64,000 bases of DNA, from positions 1 to 64,000 of the forward strand of contig NZ_JASKMT010000002.1 in assembly GCF_030124175.1 (NCBI RefSeq), written 5' to 3'. Under the pieces are notes generated by a model. The model was not told the origin of the DNA. It was given only the letters and a program-made list of their open reading frames with translations, and did not search any database. The position numbers and the translations under genes were made by a program. Numbering within the stretch: the stretch's first letter is position 1; every line of letters begins with the position of its first letter. The stretch is from Streptomyces sp. 549. GTDB lineage: Bacteria > Actinomycetota > Actinomycetes > Streptomycetales > Streptomycetaceae. Below are positions 8,002 to 15,838 of the stretch, piece by piece.

Positions 8002-8972
8002 CCGCACACTTCACCCTCGACCACCGGCTGCCGCCCGGCCACTTCGCGGACGCGCTGCGCTCAGACGTGCTGAAGGGGCTCACCGCCCGGCCCAGGACAC
8101 TGCCGCCCAAGTGGTTCTACGACGGGCGCGGCAGTGCGCTCTTCGAGGAGATCACCACGCTGCCCGAGTACTACCCGACCCGTGCCGAGCAGCAGATCCT
8201 CCAGGACCGGGCGGCGGAGATCGCCGACACCGCGGGACGGGTGCGGACCCTGGCCGAGCTGGGCTCCGGCTCCTCCCGCAAGACCCGGCTGCTGCTGGAC
8301 GCGCTGCGCCAGCGGTCCGGCCTGGAGTGCTACGCGCCGCTGGACGTCAGCGAGGACGCACTCGCCGAGGCCGGGGCGTCGCTCGTCGCCGACTACCCGG
8401 ACCTGCGCGTCGCGGCGGCCGTCACCGACTACGAGACGGACCTGACGCTGCCCGCCGACGGGCCGGTGCTGGTGGCGTTCCTCGGCGGCACCCTGGGCAA
8501 CCTGGACGCCGGCGCCCGGCGCTCCTTCTACGGCGCGCTTCGGGGGCAGCTCGGCGCGGACGACGCCGTGCTGCTGGGCGTGGACCTGGTGAAGCCGCCC
8601 GAGGTGCTGGTGCCGGCCTACGACGACTCGCAGGGCGTGACGGCGGAGTTCAACAAGAACGTGCTGCGGGTGCTCAACCGGGAACTCGGCGCCGACTTCG
8701 ACCCGGACGCGTTCACCCATGTGGCGCTGTGGAACGAGGCCGAGTCCCGCATCGAGATGCGGCTGCGGTCCCGGGCGCGCCAGTCGGTGCGGCTGCCCGC
8801 CCTGGACCTCGACGTGGAGTTCGAGCGCGGTGAGGAGCTGCGGACCGAGATCTCGGTGAAGTTCCGCGAGGCCGAACTCACCGCCGAACTCGCCGGGTCG
8901 GGCTTCGCCGTCTCGCACTGGTGGACGGACCGGGCCGACCGGTTCGCGGTGCTGCTGGCCCGTCCCGTCTGA
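7998..8972 (+). CDS. egtD: L-histidine N-alpha-methyltransferase EgtD
   Basis: SAM-dependent trimethylation of L-histidine to hercynine, the committed ergothioneine step; 324 residues, family-typical. Visible signatures are PPKWFYDGRGSALFEEIT near the N-terminus, the SAM-binding LAELGSGSSRKT near residue 90, FLGGTLGNL, and a C-terminal HWWTDRADRFAVLLARP. Start ATG 7998 overlaps the egtC stop by 4 nt. No egtE-like PLP C-S lyase follows; that last step must be encoded elsewhere or done by another lyase. Confidence 0.95.
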   Translation: MTAHFTLDHRLPPGHFADALRSDVLKGLTARPRTLPPKWFYDGRGSALFEEITTLPEYYPTRAEQQILQDRAAEIADTAGRVRTLAELGSGSSRKTRLLLDALRQRSGLECYAPLDVSEDALAEAGASLVADYPDLRVAAAVTDYETDLTLPADGPVLVAFLGGTLGNLDAGARRSFYGALRGQLGADDAVLLGVDLVKPPEVLVPAYDDSQGVTAEFNKNVLRVLNRELGADFDPDAFTHVALWNEAESRIEMRLRSRARQSVRLPALDLDVEFERGEELRTEISVKFREAELTAELAGSGFAVSHWWTDRADRFAVLLARPV

Positions 8973-9247
8973 CCCGCTGCCAGGACCCGGCCGGACCTCA
9001 CCCGTTCGGCCGGGTCCCGGCGGGTGCGGGACCGGGGCCGGGACCGGGGGAGGGACCGCGCCCGGACCGGGGCTCGTCCCATCGGCCGTCACCCGAACGG
9101 GTGCACGCGGCCGTTCGTCGCCCGAATGGCCCAGTTCAGGGCGACATGGCGCGCGTACCACCCGAATCTGGGATCAACAGGTACACCCGGGTCGGGGAGC
9201 GGGGCTTACCACGGCAGAGGTGGGAACCCGCTCGTAGGAGGTGCCGC
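8973..9247. other. GC-rich gap between egtD and the SRPBCC gene
   Basis: Contains ccggaccggggc-type short repeats around 9025-9075 and no convincing ORF, terminator or DosR-like box. The SRPBCC promoter must lie here but is not recognisable. Confidence 0.5.
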
Positions 9248-9817
9248 ATGCCGCAGGTACAGGTCTATGTGTCCGTTCCCCTGCCCGTCGACGAGGTGTT
9301 CTGGTTCCTCGCCGACGGGGCTAACCTTCCGCGCTGGCACTCCGGGGTGATGGAGATCCGCCCGGAGGATCCGGGCGGTCCGGTGTGGGGCGAGGGATGC
9401 ACCTACCAGTACCGCTTCCCCGGACGGCACCGCGACTTCCGGCTGGCGTGCTGCGCCTACGAGCCCGGCAACCGGGTGGGTTTTGTCGGGGAGCGCATGT
9501 GGACCCCGCTGGGCACGCAGCTGCCGCGCTACGACTTCCGGGTGTGGCCGCAGGGCCGCGGCTGCCGGGTCGGCCTCCAGGTCACCAGCCACCTCGCCGG
9601 CGGCATGCTCGCGCTGTGGCCGGTGGTCGCCATGGGCTGGCGCCGCGACCTGCCCGAGGACGCCCAGCGGCTGCACGACGTGCTCACCGGCACGGAGGAG
9701 ACCGCCGAGATCGGCTTCGAGCCCGGCTTCGCCTGCATCGAGGCCATCACCCCGCGCCCCCGCGCCCAGCACCGCCGCCCCACCCGCCGCTTCCGCCTCC
9801 CCGCCACCCACGTCTGA
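9248..9817 (+). CDS. SRPBCC (START-like) family protein
   Basis: A 189-residue protein whose N-terminus (VYVSVPLPVDEVFWFLADGANLPRWHSGV) is the first strand and helices of the Bet v1/SRPBCC ligand-binding fold; later strands alternate regularly (TYQYRFPG, YDFRVWP, CRVGLQVTSHL) and end in a long helix. A basic, Arg-rich tail of about 15 residues follows the fold. ATG 9248 has a strong GTAGGAGGT site. The ligand is unknown. It stands at the left edge of the dormancy cluster, but no clear OsdR box precedes it. Confidence 0.8.
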   Translation: MPQVQVYVSVPLPVDEVFWFLADGANLPRWHSGVMEIRPEDPGGPVWGEGCTYQYRFPGRHRDFRLACCAYEPGNRVGFVGERMWTPLGTQLPRYDFRVWPQGRGCRVGLQVTSHLAGGMLALWPVVAMGWRRDLPEDAQRLHDVLTGTEETAEIGFEPGFACIEAITPRPRAQHRRPTRRFRLPATHV

Positions 9818-9864
9818 CCGGCCACCTGGCCGACCTCCCGCCCGCACCCCGCACCGACGGGGGA

Positions 9865-9898
9865 GGGCCGGTCGGGCCCTGACGGGGACCACCGGCCC
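9865..9898 (+). promoter_or_regulatory. Tandem DosR/OsdR-like boxes upstream of ppdK
   Basis: GGGCC-N5-GGCCC at 9865-9879 and GGGAC-CACC-GGCCC at 9885-9898 begin 20 bp (two helical turns) apart, and the second ends 67 bp before ppdK. The second has the M. tuberculosis DosR-box architecture GGGAC-N4-GTCCC with one changed base. Confidence 0.6.
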
Positions 9899-9965
9899 CT
9901 GCCGGTCGGACCCTCCGCCTCGCACGCTGGAATTGTCAGCGACCCGACGACGCGGAGGCCCTGCG

Positions 9966-12614
9966 ATGGCCCGCTACATCCTCGACTTCTCCGAGGGAAC
10001 CAAGGACATGGCGGCCCTGCTCGGCGGGAAGGGCGCCAACCTCGCCGAGATGACGCGCATGGGACTGCCCGTGCCGCCCGGCTTCACCGTCACCACCGAG
10101 GCCTGCCGGGCCTACCTGGAGTCCGGCACGGAGCCGGAGGAGCTGGCCGGGGAGCTGGCCGACCGGCTCGCCGCGCTGGAGGACGCGGCCGGGCGCCGCC
10201 TCGGCGACGCCGACGACCCGCTGCTGCTCTCGGTACGGTCCGGGGCGCGCTTCTCCATGCCCGGCATGATGGAGACGGTGCTCGACATCGGGCTCAACGA
10301 CACCACGGTGACCGCGCTGGCCAGGCACTCCGGCGACACCTGGTTCGCGTACGACTGCTACCGGCGGCTGCTCCAGATGTTCGGCGCCACCGTGCTCGGC
10401 ATCGACGCCCAGGAGTTCGCCCGGGTCCGGGAGACCGAGCACGACCCCGAGGCACAGGTCACCGCGTTCAAGCGGCTGATCCGCGAGCACAGCGGTGCCG
10501 ACTTCCCGCAGGACCCGGCGGAACAGCTCCGGCGGGCCGTGCACGCCGTCTTCGGCTCGTGGAACGGCGAGCGCGCCCGGGTCTACCGCAGGCGCGAGCA
10601 CATCCCCGACGATCTGGGCACCGCGGTCAACGTGCAGATGATGGTCTTCGGCAACCTCGGTGCAGACTCCGGCAGCGGGGTGGCCTTCACCCGCGACCCG
10701 GCCACCGGCCGGCCCGGCGTGTACGGCGACTACCTGCCGTCCGCGCAGGGCGAGGACGTCGTCTCCGGCAGCCACAACGCGCTACCGGTGCGGGAGCTGG
10801 AACGGCTCGACCCGGCCGCCTGGGACCGGCTGCGGTCCTGCCTGGAACTGCTGGAGGACCGCTACCGCGACCTCTGCGACGTGGAGTTCACCGTCGAGCG
10901 CGGCACCTTGTGGATGCTCCAGACCCGGGTCGGCAAGCGCACCCCGGAGGCCGCGTTCCGCATCGCCGGGCAACTGGTCGACGAGGGCCGCGTCAGTGAG
11001 GACGAGGCCCTGGGCAGGCTGAGCGGCGCCGCGCTGGGCCGGCTGATGTTCCCGCGCTTCACCCACGAGGGCACCGCCCCGGTGCTGGCGCGCGGCGTGC
11101 CCGCCTCGCCCGGCGCAGCGGTCGGCGCCGTGGTCTTCGACTCGGCGACCGCGGTGCGCCGCGCGGCCGGCGGCGAGGCCGTCGTCCTGGTCCGGCAGGA
11201 GACCAACCCCGACGACCTGCCCGGCATGATCGCCGCACGGGCGGTGCTGACCAGCCGCGGCGGCAAGACCAGCCACGCCGCGGTCGTGGCCCGCGGCATG
11301 GGCCGGGTCTGCGTCTGCGGGGCCGAGTCGCTGAGGGTGGACGAGGACGCGCGCCGCTTCACCACCTTCGACGGGACCGTGGTGGAGGAGGGCACGGTGG
11401 TCTCCGTGGACGGCACCGCCGGCACCGTGCACCTGGGAGCCCTGCCGCTCACCGACTCCCCGCTCGTCCGCTCCTTCGACGCACCCCGAGCGGCTGCCGA
11501 AGCCGGGACCGCCGACGCCCGGACTGCCGCCCCCGACACCGGCACCGGTACGGACTCCGGCAGCGACACGGACGCCGACGCGGAGGCGCTGACCGTTCGG
11601 TCCGTGCACCGCTTGCTGGGCCGGGCGGACGCAGTGCGCCGGCTGGAGGTCCGCGCCAACGCCGACACCCCCGAGGACGCGGCGCTGGCCCGCCGGTTCG
11701 GCGCCCAGGGCATCGGGCTGTGCCGGACCGAGCACATGTTCCTCGGCGAACGCCGCCAACTCGTCGAGGCACTGCTGACGGCTTCCGACGACAACGCCCG
11801 CAAGACGGCGCTGGAGGCCCTGCTGCCTCCGCAGCGGGCCGACTTCACCGGCATTCTCGAAGCGATGGACGGCCTTCCCGTCACCATCCGGCTGCTCGAC
11901 CCGCCGCTGCACGAGTTCCTGCCCGGCCGTTCGGTCGAGCAGAACCCGATGCTGGGCCTGCGCGGGGTCCGCCTGGGCCTGACCGTGCCGGGCCTGATGG
12001 CCCTCCAGGCCAGGGCCATCGCGGAGGCCGTGGCGGAGCGCCGCCGGGCGGGCGGTGACCCGCGTGCGGAGATCATGATCCCGCTGGTCGCGACCGTGCG
12101 GGAGTTCACCCTGGCCCGCGCGGAGGTGGAGCGGGTGCTCGCGGAGGTGACCGCGAGCACCGGCATCGACGTGAGCTGCCCCGTCGGGACCATGATCGAA
12201 CTGCCGCGCGCCGCTCTCACCGCCGGGCGGATCGCCGCGGAGGCCGACTTCTTCTCCTTCGGCACGAACGACCTGACGCAGACCACCTGGGGCTTCTCCC
12301 GGGACGACGCGGAGAGCTCCTTCCTGCCGGAGTACCTGGCGCAGAACGTGCTTGCCGTGTCCCCGTTCGAGACCGTCGACGAGGAGGGCGTGGGCCGCCT
12401 GATCGGCCTGGCCGTCACGGAGGGACGCGAAGCCAGGCCCGGCCTGGAGACCGGCGTCTGCGGTGAGCACGGCGGCGACCCCGAGTCGGTGCACGTCTTC
12501 CACCGCCTCGGCCTGGACTACGTGTCCTGCTCGCCGTACCGGGTGCCGGTCGCCCGACTGGAGGCCGGCCGGGCCGCCCTGGCTGGGCCGGCGCGGGCGG
12601 AGGTGGGGACATGA
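9966..12614 (+). CDS. ppdK: Pyruvate, phosphate dikinase
   Basis: Interconverts pyruvate + ATP + Pi and PEP + AMP + PPi; 882 residues. Order: N-terminal nucleotide-binding domain (GGKGANLAEMTRMGLPVPPGFT; SVRSGARFSMPGMM), phosphohistidine domain with His437 in GGKTSHAAV, and a C-terminal PEP/pyruvate TIM barrel with GIGLCRTEHMF and Cys832 in CGEHGG, close to the usual PPDK Cys831. A low-complexity insert of ~45 residues rich in Ala, Asp, Thr and Ser (about 505-545) sits between the last two. It overlaps the next gene by 4 nt. In the DosR-type setting it probably saves ATP by using PPi during oxygen limitation (inference). Confidence 0.96.
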   Translation: MARYILDFSEGTKDMAALLGGKGANLAEMTRMGLPVPPGFTVTTEACRAYLESGTEPEELAGELADRLAALEDAAGRRLGDADDPLLLSVRSGARFSMPGMMETVLDIGLNDTTVTALARHSGDTWFAYDCYRRLLQMFGATVLGIDAQEFARVRETEHDPEAQVTAFKRLIREHSGADFPQDPAEQLRRAVHAVFGSWNGERARVYRRREHIPDDLGTAVNVQMMVFGNLGADSGSGVAFTRDPATGRPGVYGDYLPSAQGEDVVSGSHNALPVRELERLDPAAWDRLRSCLELLEDRYRDLCDVEFTVERGTLWMLQTRVGKRTPEAAFRIAGQLVDEGRVSEDEALGRLSGAALGRLMFPRFTHEGTAPVLARGVPASPGAAVGAVVFDSATAVRRAAGGEAVVLVRQETNPDDLPGMIAARAVLTSRGGKTSHAAVVARGMGRVCVCGAESLRVDEDARRFTTFDGTVVEEGTVVSVDGTAGTVHLGALPLTDSPLVRSFDAPRAAAEAGTADARTAAPDTGTGTDSGSDTDADAEALTVRSVHRLLGRADAVRRLEVRANADTPEDAALARRFGAQGIGLCRTEHMFLGERRQLVEALLTASDDNARKTALEALLPPQRADFTGILEAMDGLPVTIRLLDPPLHEFLPGRSVEQNPMLGLRGVRLGLTVPGLMALQARAIAEAVAERRRAGGDPRAEIMIPLVATVREFTLARAEVERVLAEVTASTGIDVSCPVGTMIELPRAALTAGRIAAEADFFSFGTNDLTQTTWGFSRDDAESSFLPEYLAQNVLAVSPFETVDEEGVGRLIGLAVTEGREARPGLETGVCGEHGGDPESVHVFHRLGLDYVSCSPYRVPVARLEAGRAALAGPARAEVGT

Positions 12615-13390
12615 ACGGGCACGGCATGAACGGGCAGGGCGTGAGCGGGCCCGGCACGAGCGGGCAGGGCGTGAACACCCGCAGACTGGTCGGCTGGCGG
12701 TGGCGGCGCAACCCGCTGCGGCGCCCCTCCGACGTCCTGGAGGCGTGGGTGGCGCTGCTGACGGCCGTGCTGCTGGTCGTGGGCACGGCCACGGCGGCGG
12801 TGATGATGTTCCTGTCGGTCACCCAGCAGCTCGCCGCGCAGCGCTACGAGCACCGCCCGGTCGCCGCGGTGCTGCTGGAGCCCTCCGACCCGGCGGTCGC
12901 GCCGCCCTCCGAGGGCGGCGGTCCCGGCGCCCGGGTGCACGCCGAGGTGCGGTGGACGGACGGCAGCGGGGTGCCGCGCACCGCGCGCACCCTGGTGGAG
13001 CCCGGACGGCCCGCAGGCAGCCACGTCACGCTGTGGGTCGACGGCGGCGACCGGTTCGTACCGGAGCCGCCGAGCCCGGGGGAGGCTGTCGGGCAGGGCG
13101 CGATGACGGCGGTGCTGGCCGCCTCCCTGGTGGGTGCCGCGGTGGTGGCGCTGCGGCACGGCGCGGTCGCGCTCATCGACCGGCGGCGGGCGCGGCAGTG
13201 GGAGTTCGAGTGGGCCGAGCTGGGCCCGTGGTGGCAGGAGGGCGCCACGGGCAGGGGTCCGGCGCCCGGCCCGCCGGGACCGGCGGACACACCGCCGCCC
13301 GGACCTGCCGCGTCCCCCGGCTCGGCGTCCCCCGGCGCGGTCGCCCCCGGCGGCCCGGACGGACCGCCGCCGGGCCCGTCCGGCCGGTAG
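12611..13390 (+). CDS. Rv1733c-like two-helix membrane protein
   Basis: A 259-residue protein with TM segments near residues 46-70 (ALLTAVLLVVGTATAAVMMF) and 160-180 (TAVLAASLVGAAVVAL), enclosing an extracytoplasmic domain with an AEVRWTDGSG...ARTLVEPGRPAGSHVTLWVDGGD pattern. This architecture and motif are those of Rv1733c, a DosR-regulon protein of M. tuberculosis of unknown function. The N-terminus has a degenerate NGHGM/NGQGV repeat and the C-terminus is Pro/Gly-rich. It is translationally coupled to ppdK (ATGA). Confidence 0.85.
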   Translation: MNGHGMNGQGVSGPGTSGQGVNTRRLVGWRWRRNPLRRPSDVLEAWVALLTAVLLVVGTATAAVMMFLSVTQQLAAQRYEHRPVAAVLLEPSDPAVAPPSEGGGPGARVHAEVRWTDGSGVPRTARTLVEPGRPAGSHVTLWVDGGDRFVPEPPSPGEAVGQGAMTAVLAASLVGAAVVALRHGAVALIDRRRARQWEFEWAELGPWWQEGATGRGPAPGPPGPADTPPPGPAASPGSASPGAVAPGGPDGPPPGPSGR

Positions 13391-13462
13391 AGCCGTGCCT
13401 CCGGGGCCGTCCCTGCCCGTACCGACAGCCCGCCCGGGGTGACGCGCGGCCGGGCGTTCCAT

Positions 13463-13492
13463 CGCTGGGTGTTCCGGCGCTGGGTGTTCCGG
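13463..13492. repeat. 15-bp tandem duplication
   Basis: Two perfect copies of cgctgggtgttccgg in the gap between the Rv1733c-like and DoxX-like genes. No function seen. Confidence 0.6.
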
Positions 13493-13566
13493 TGTCCGGC
13501 ACTCCCGCAACGGGCTGCGCGATCACGCCGGTTGGCCTCCGGCAGGGCCAACCGGCTACAGAGAGA

Positions 13567-13602
13567 GGGACGTTCGGCGGACGGGCAGGGCCTGTTGTGC
13601 CC
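13567..13602 (+). promoter_or_regulatory. Weak tandem DosR/OsdR-like boxes upstream of the DoxX-like gene
   Basis: GGGAC-GTTC-GGCGG (13567-13580) and GGGCC-N5-TGCCC (13588-13602) begin 21 bp apart and end 82 bp before the start. Each is degenerate, but the tandem spacing copies that at ppdK. Confidence 0.35.
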
Positions 13603-13684
13603 CTGCTCGGTGTTCCCCGTGCGCGGGATCGTGTACATGCCGAACCGGACGACCGGGCGGCGGGCATCCACGGAGGGAACGCTC

Positions 13685-14263
13685 ATGACGCTGCACCGGC
13701 AACAGAACCCGACCGCACCCACCACCACCGGCCTCGCGGAGACGCCGACCGCTGCCGGGAGGGCCCTGGCGGCGCTCCGCCTCCTGATGGGCTTCCTGTT
13801 CCTCTGGGCGTTCTTCGACAAGGTCTTCGGCTGGGGCTACGCCACCACGTCCGAGCGGGCCTGGATCAACGGGGGGTCACCCACGCAGGGTTACCTGGGC
13901 CAGGTCAAGGTCGGCCCCCTGGAGTCCACGTTCCACTCCTGGGCCGGCACCGCCTGGGCGGACTGGCTGTTCATGCTGGGCCTGCTCGCGATCGGCACCG
14001 CGCTGGTCGCCGGGGTCGCCCTGCGGCTCGCCGCCGCCTCGGGCACGCTGATGATGGCGCTGATGTGGGTGGCGGAGTGGCCGCCGGCCCGCGAGCTGTC
14101 CGACGGCACCCCGAGCATGTCGGTCAACCCGCTCGTGGAGTACCACGTGATCTACGCGGCGGTCCTGGTCGTGCTGGCGCTGACCGCCGCGGGCGGGGTC
14201 TGGGGACTGGGCCGCGCCTGGGCCCGGCTGCCGCTCGTCGCCCGCACCCCCTGGCTGCGGTGA
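13685..14263 (+). CDS. DoxX-like integral membrane protein
   Basis: A 192-residue protein with about four TM helices (ALRLLMGFLFLWAFFDKVF; WLFMLGLLAIGTALVAGVALRLAA; GTLMMALMWVAEW; YHVIYAAVLVVLALTAAGGVWGL). The FLFLWAFFDK start and overall size fit the DoxX/DoxD (thiosulfate:quinone oxidoreductase small subunit-like) superfamily. ATG 13685 follows GGAGGGAA. Its function is unknown; a membrane redox role would fit the hypoxia setting. Confidence 0.75.
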   Translation: MTLHRQQNPTAPTTTGLAETPTAAGRALAALRLLMGFLFLWAFFDKVFGWGYATTSERAWINGGSPTQGYLGQVKVGPLESTFHSWAGTAWADWLFMLGLLAIGTALVAGVALRLAAASGTLMMALMWVAEWPPARELSDGTPSMSVNPLVEYHVIYAAVLVVLALTAAGGVWGLGRAWARLPLVARTPWLR

Positions 14264-14291
14264 CCCGCTCCGCGGCGACCCGCACCCGCAC

Positions 14292-14325
14292 CGGCCGACC
14301 GGCCCCTGGAAGGGCCGGTCGGCCC
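14292..14325 (+). promoter_or_regulatory. Tandem DosR/OsdR-like boxes (or hairpin) upstream of 14460
   Basis: CGGCC-GACC-GGCCC (14292-14305) and GGGCC-GGTC-GGCCC (14312-14325) begin exactly 20 bp apart. The same bases form a hairpin (GACCGGCCC / GGGCCGGTC, 14297-14320), so a terminator for the DoxX-like gene is an alternative reading. Confidence 0.55.
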
Positions 14326-14459
14326 CTGCTGCCGGCGGCTCCGGCGGACGAACCTGGACGGACAGCCGGGCGGACCGCGTGCCGCTCCGGTGGGGCCGGC
14401 GAGGTGCCGGGCCACGGAAGGCGGCGCGACAGCCGCCGCCCCGTCCGTCGGAGGACAGC

Positions 14460-14729
14460 ATGGCGCACGTCGGTCCGGACCCCGCCGCGCAGTTGCCGCG
14501 GGCGGACCGCGGCGCCACGGCACCGGTGCCCGCCCGGCTACGCGCCCGGACACCCGGGCTGCGGGTGGCGGGCGGCTCGGTGACCGTGCTCGACCCGGTC
14601 ACCGGTGGGCGGCCCGGCCGCTCCGTCGCCACCGCCGTCTTCACCGCCGCCGTCTCCGACCCGACCCGGCCCGGTGCGGCCGTCTGGGCCGACCCGGTCG
14701 CCCGCCACCTGTCCCGGGTGCGCGGCTGA
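14460..14729 (+). CDS. Small hypothetical protein in the dormancy cluster
   Basis: 89 residues starting MAHVGPDPAAQLP, with an ATG preceded by CGGAGGA. It has a basic middle and a beta-rich LRVAGGSVTVLDPVTGGRPGRSVATAVF segment; no signal peptide, TM helix or known motif. Codon bias matches the neighbours, so it is probably real. It lies behind the tandem boxes at 14292-14325. Confidence 0.55.
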   Translation: MAHVGPDPAAQLPRADRGATAPVPARLRARTPGLRVAGGSVTVLDPVTGGRPGRSVATAVFTAAVSDPTRPGAAVWADPVARHLSRVRG

Positions 14730-14744
14730 CCCCGCGCCCGCACG

Positions 14745-14759
14745 GGGACGACCCGGCCC
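14745..14759 (+). promoter_or_regulatory. Candidate OsdR-like box upstream of HAD-GH65
   Basis: GGGAC-GACCC-GGCCC (5-nt spacer, like the first ppdK box) ends 62 bp before the HAD start. A single degenerate element. Confidence 0.35.
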
Positions 14760-14821
14760 GCGCGGGTACCCGGCGGGCCACCGCCGCGCGCCGCGACCGC
14801 GGCCCGCCGAGAGGAGTAAAC

Positions 14822-15838
14822 GTGGTGGGAGCGACACCGGCCGACCCGCGATCGACCGGCGAGGACACCGCCGTCCCGGGCGCGCGACTGCGCACGGTAC
14901 GGGCGGTGGTGTTCGACACCGACGGCGTCATCACCGACTCCGCCCGGCTGCACGCCGCCGCCTGGAAGCAGGCGTTCGACCACTTCCTGCGGGAGCAGGC
15001 CGACCGGGCCGACCACCCCGCCGCCCACCCCGGCAGGGGAGGCGCCGACCACCCCGCCCGGAGGGAGCCCGCCCAGGACGGACGGGACGCCTTCCGTCCG
15101 TTCGACGTCCGGGCCGACTACCTGCGGTACGTCGACGGCAAGTCCCGCCTGGACGGCGCCGCGGACTTCCTGGCCTCCCGAGGGCTTCACCTGCCGCCGG
15201 AGACCGTGGCTGCCGTGGCCGGGGCCAAGGACCGCCTGTTCACCGCGGCGCTGGCCGAGGGCGGCAGCCGTGCCGTACCGGCCTACCCGGGCACGGTCCG
15301 GCTGCTGCGCGCCCTGCACCGCGCCGGAGTGCCGTGCGCGGCGGTGTCCGCGTCCCGGCACGCCCGGGACCTGCTGTGCCGGGCCGATGTGCTCGACCTG
15401 CTGGTCACCGTCGTGGACGGCAACGAGGCCGCCCGCCTGGGCCTGCCCGGCAAACCCGATCCGGCGCTGTTCGAGGAGGCCGCCCGACGGCTCGGTTCGC
15501 CGGCCCGGGAGACCGCGGTCGTCGAGGACGCGCTGGCCGGGGTCGAGGCAGGCCGGCGCGGCGGCTTCGGTTTGGTGGTCGGCGTGTACCGCGCTGACCG
15601 CGACCCCGCCCACCCGGCCGACCCCGCCGACCCGCCCGCCGGTCCCGCCGGGGACCCCGACACCGGCGGGGGCGCCGCCGCCCTGCACGAGCACGGCGCC
15701 GACCTGGTGGTCACCGACCTCGCCGAGCTGCTGGACGAGACCGCCGGAGCCGCGCACGCCAAGAACGCGCACGCCGAAGAAGCTGACCGGCACAGGAACA
15801 GGAACGCGCACACCGAGGACGAAGGGGGACCGGCATGA
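14822..15838 (+). CDS. HAD-superfamily hydrolase, beta-phosphoglucomutase-like
   Basis: 338-residue HAD phosphatase/mutase. FDTDGVITDS supplies the nucleophile Asp32 and acid/base Asp34; the cap domain with the DYLRYVDGKSRLDGAADFL type segment follows; VSASRHA is motif II, GKPDPALFEEAA carries the motif III Lys, and VVEDALAGVEAG is motif IV. The GTG pair at 14822/14825 follows AGGAGTAA. A Pro/Asp-rich insert and a basic tail are extra. It overlaps the GH65 gene by 4 nt; HAD plus GH65 is the classic beta-PGM/disaccharide phosphorylase pair, so conversion of beta-glucose 1-phosphate to glucose 6-phosphate is likely. Confidence 0.88.
   Translation: MVGATPADPRSTGEDTAVPGARLRTVRAVVFDTDGVITDSARLHAAAWKQAFDHFLREQADRADHPAAHPGRGGADHPARREPAQDGRDAFRPFDVRADYLRYVDGKSRLDGAADFLASRGLHLPPETVAAVAGAKDRLFTAALAEGGSRAVPAYPGTVRLLRALHRAGVPCAAVSASRHARDLLCRADVLDLLVTVVDGNEAARLGLPGKPDPALFEEAARRLGSPARETAVVEDALAGVEAGRRGGFGLVVGVYRADRDPAHPADPADPPAGPAGDPDTGGGAAALHEHGADLVVTDLAELLDETAGAAHAKNAHAEEADRHRNRNAHTEDEGGPA

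Noticed and set aside
14297-14320. Hairpin only as a terminator of the DoxX-like gene
   Set aside because: Not excluded, but the same GGGCC-N4-GGCCC sequence appears before osdR and USP-osdK where no gene ends, so a regulator site is favoured.
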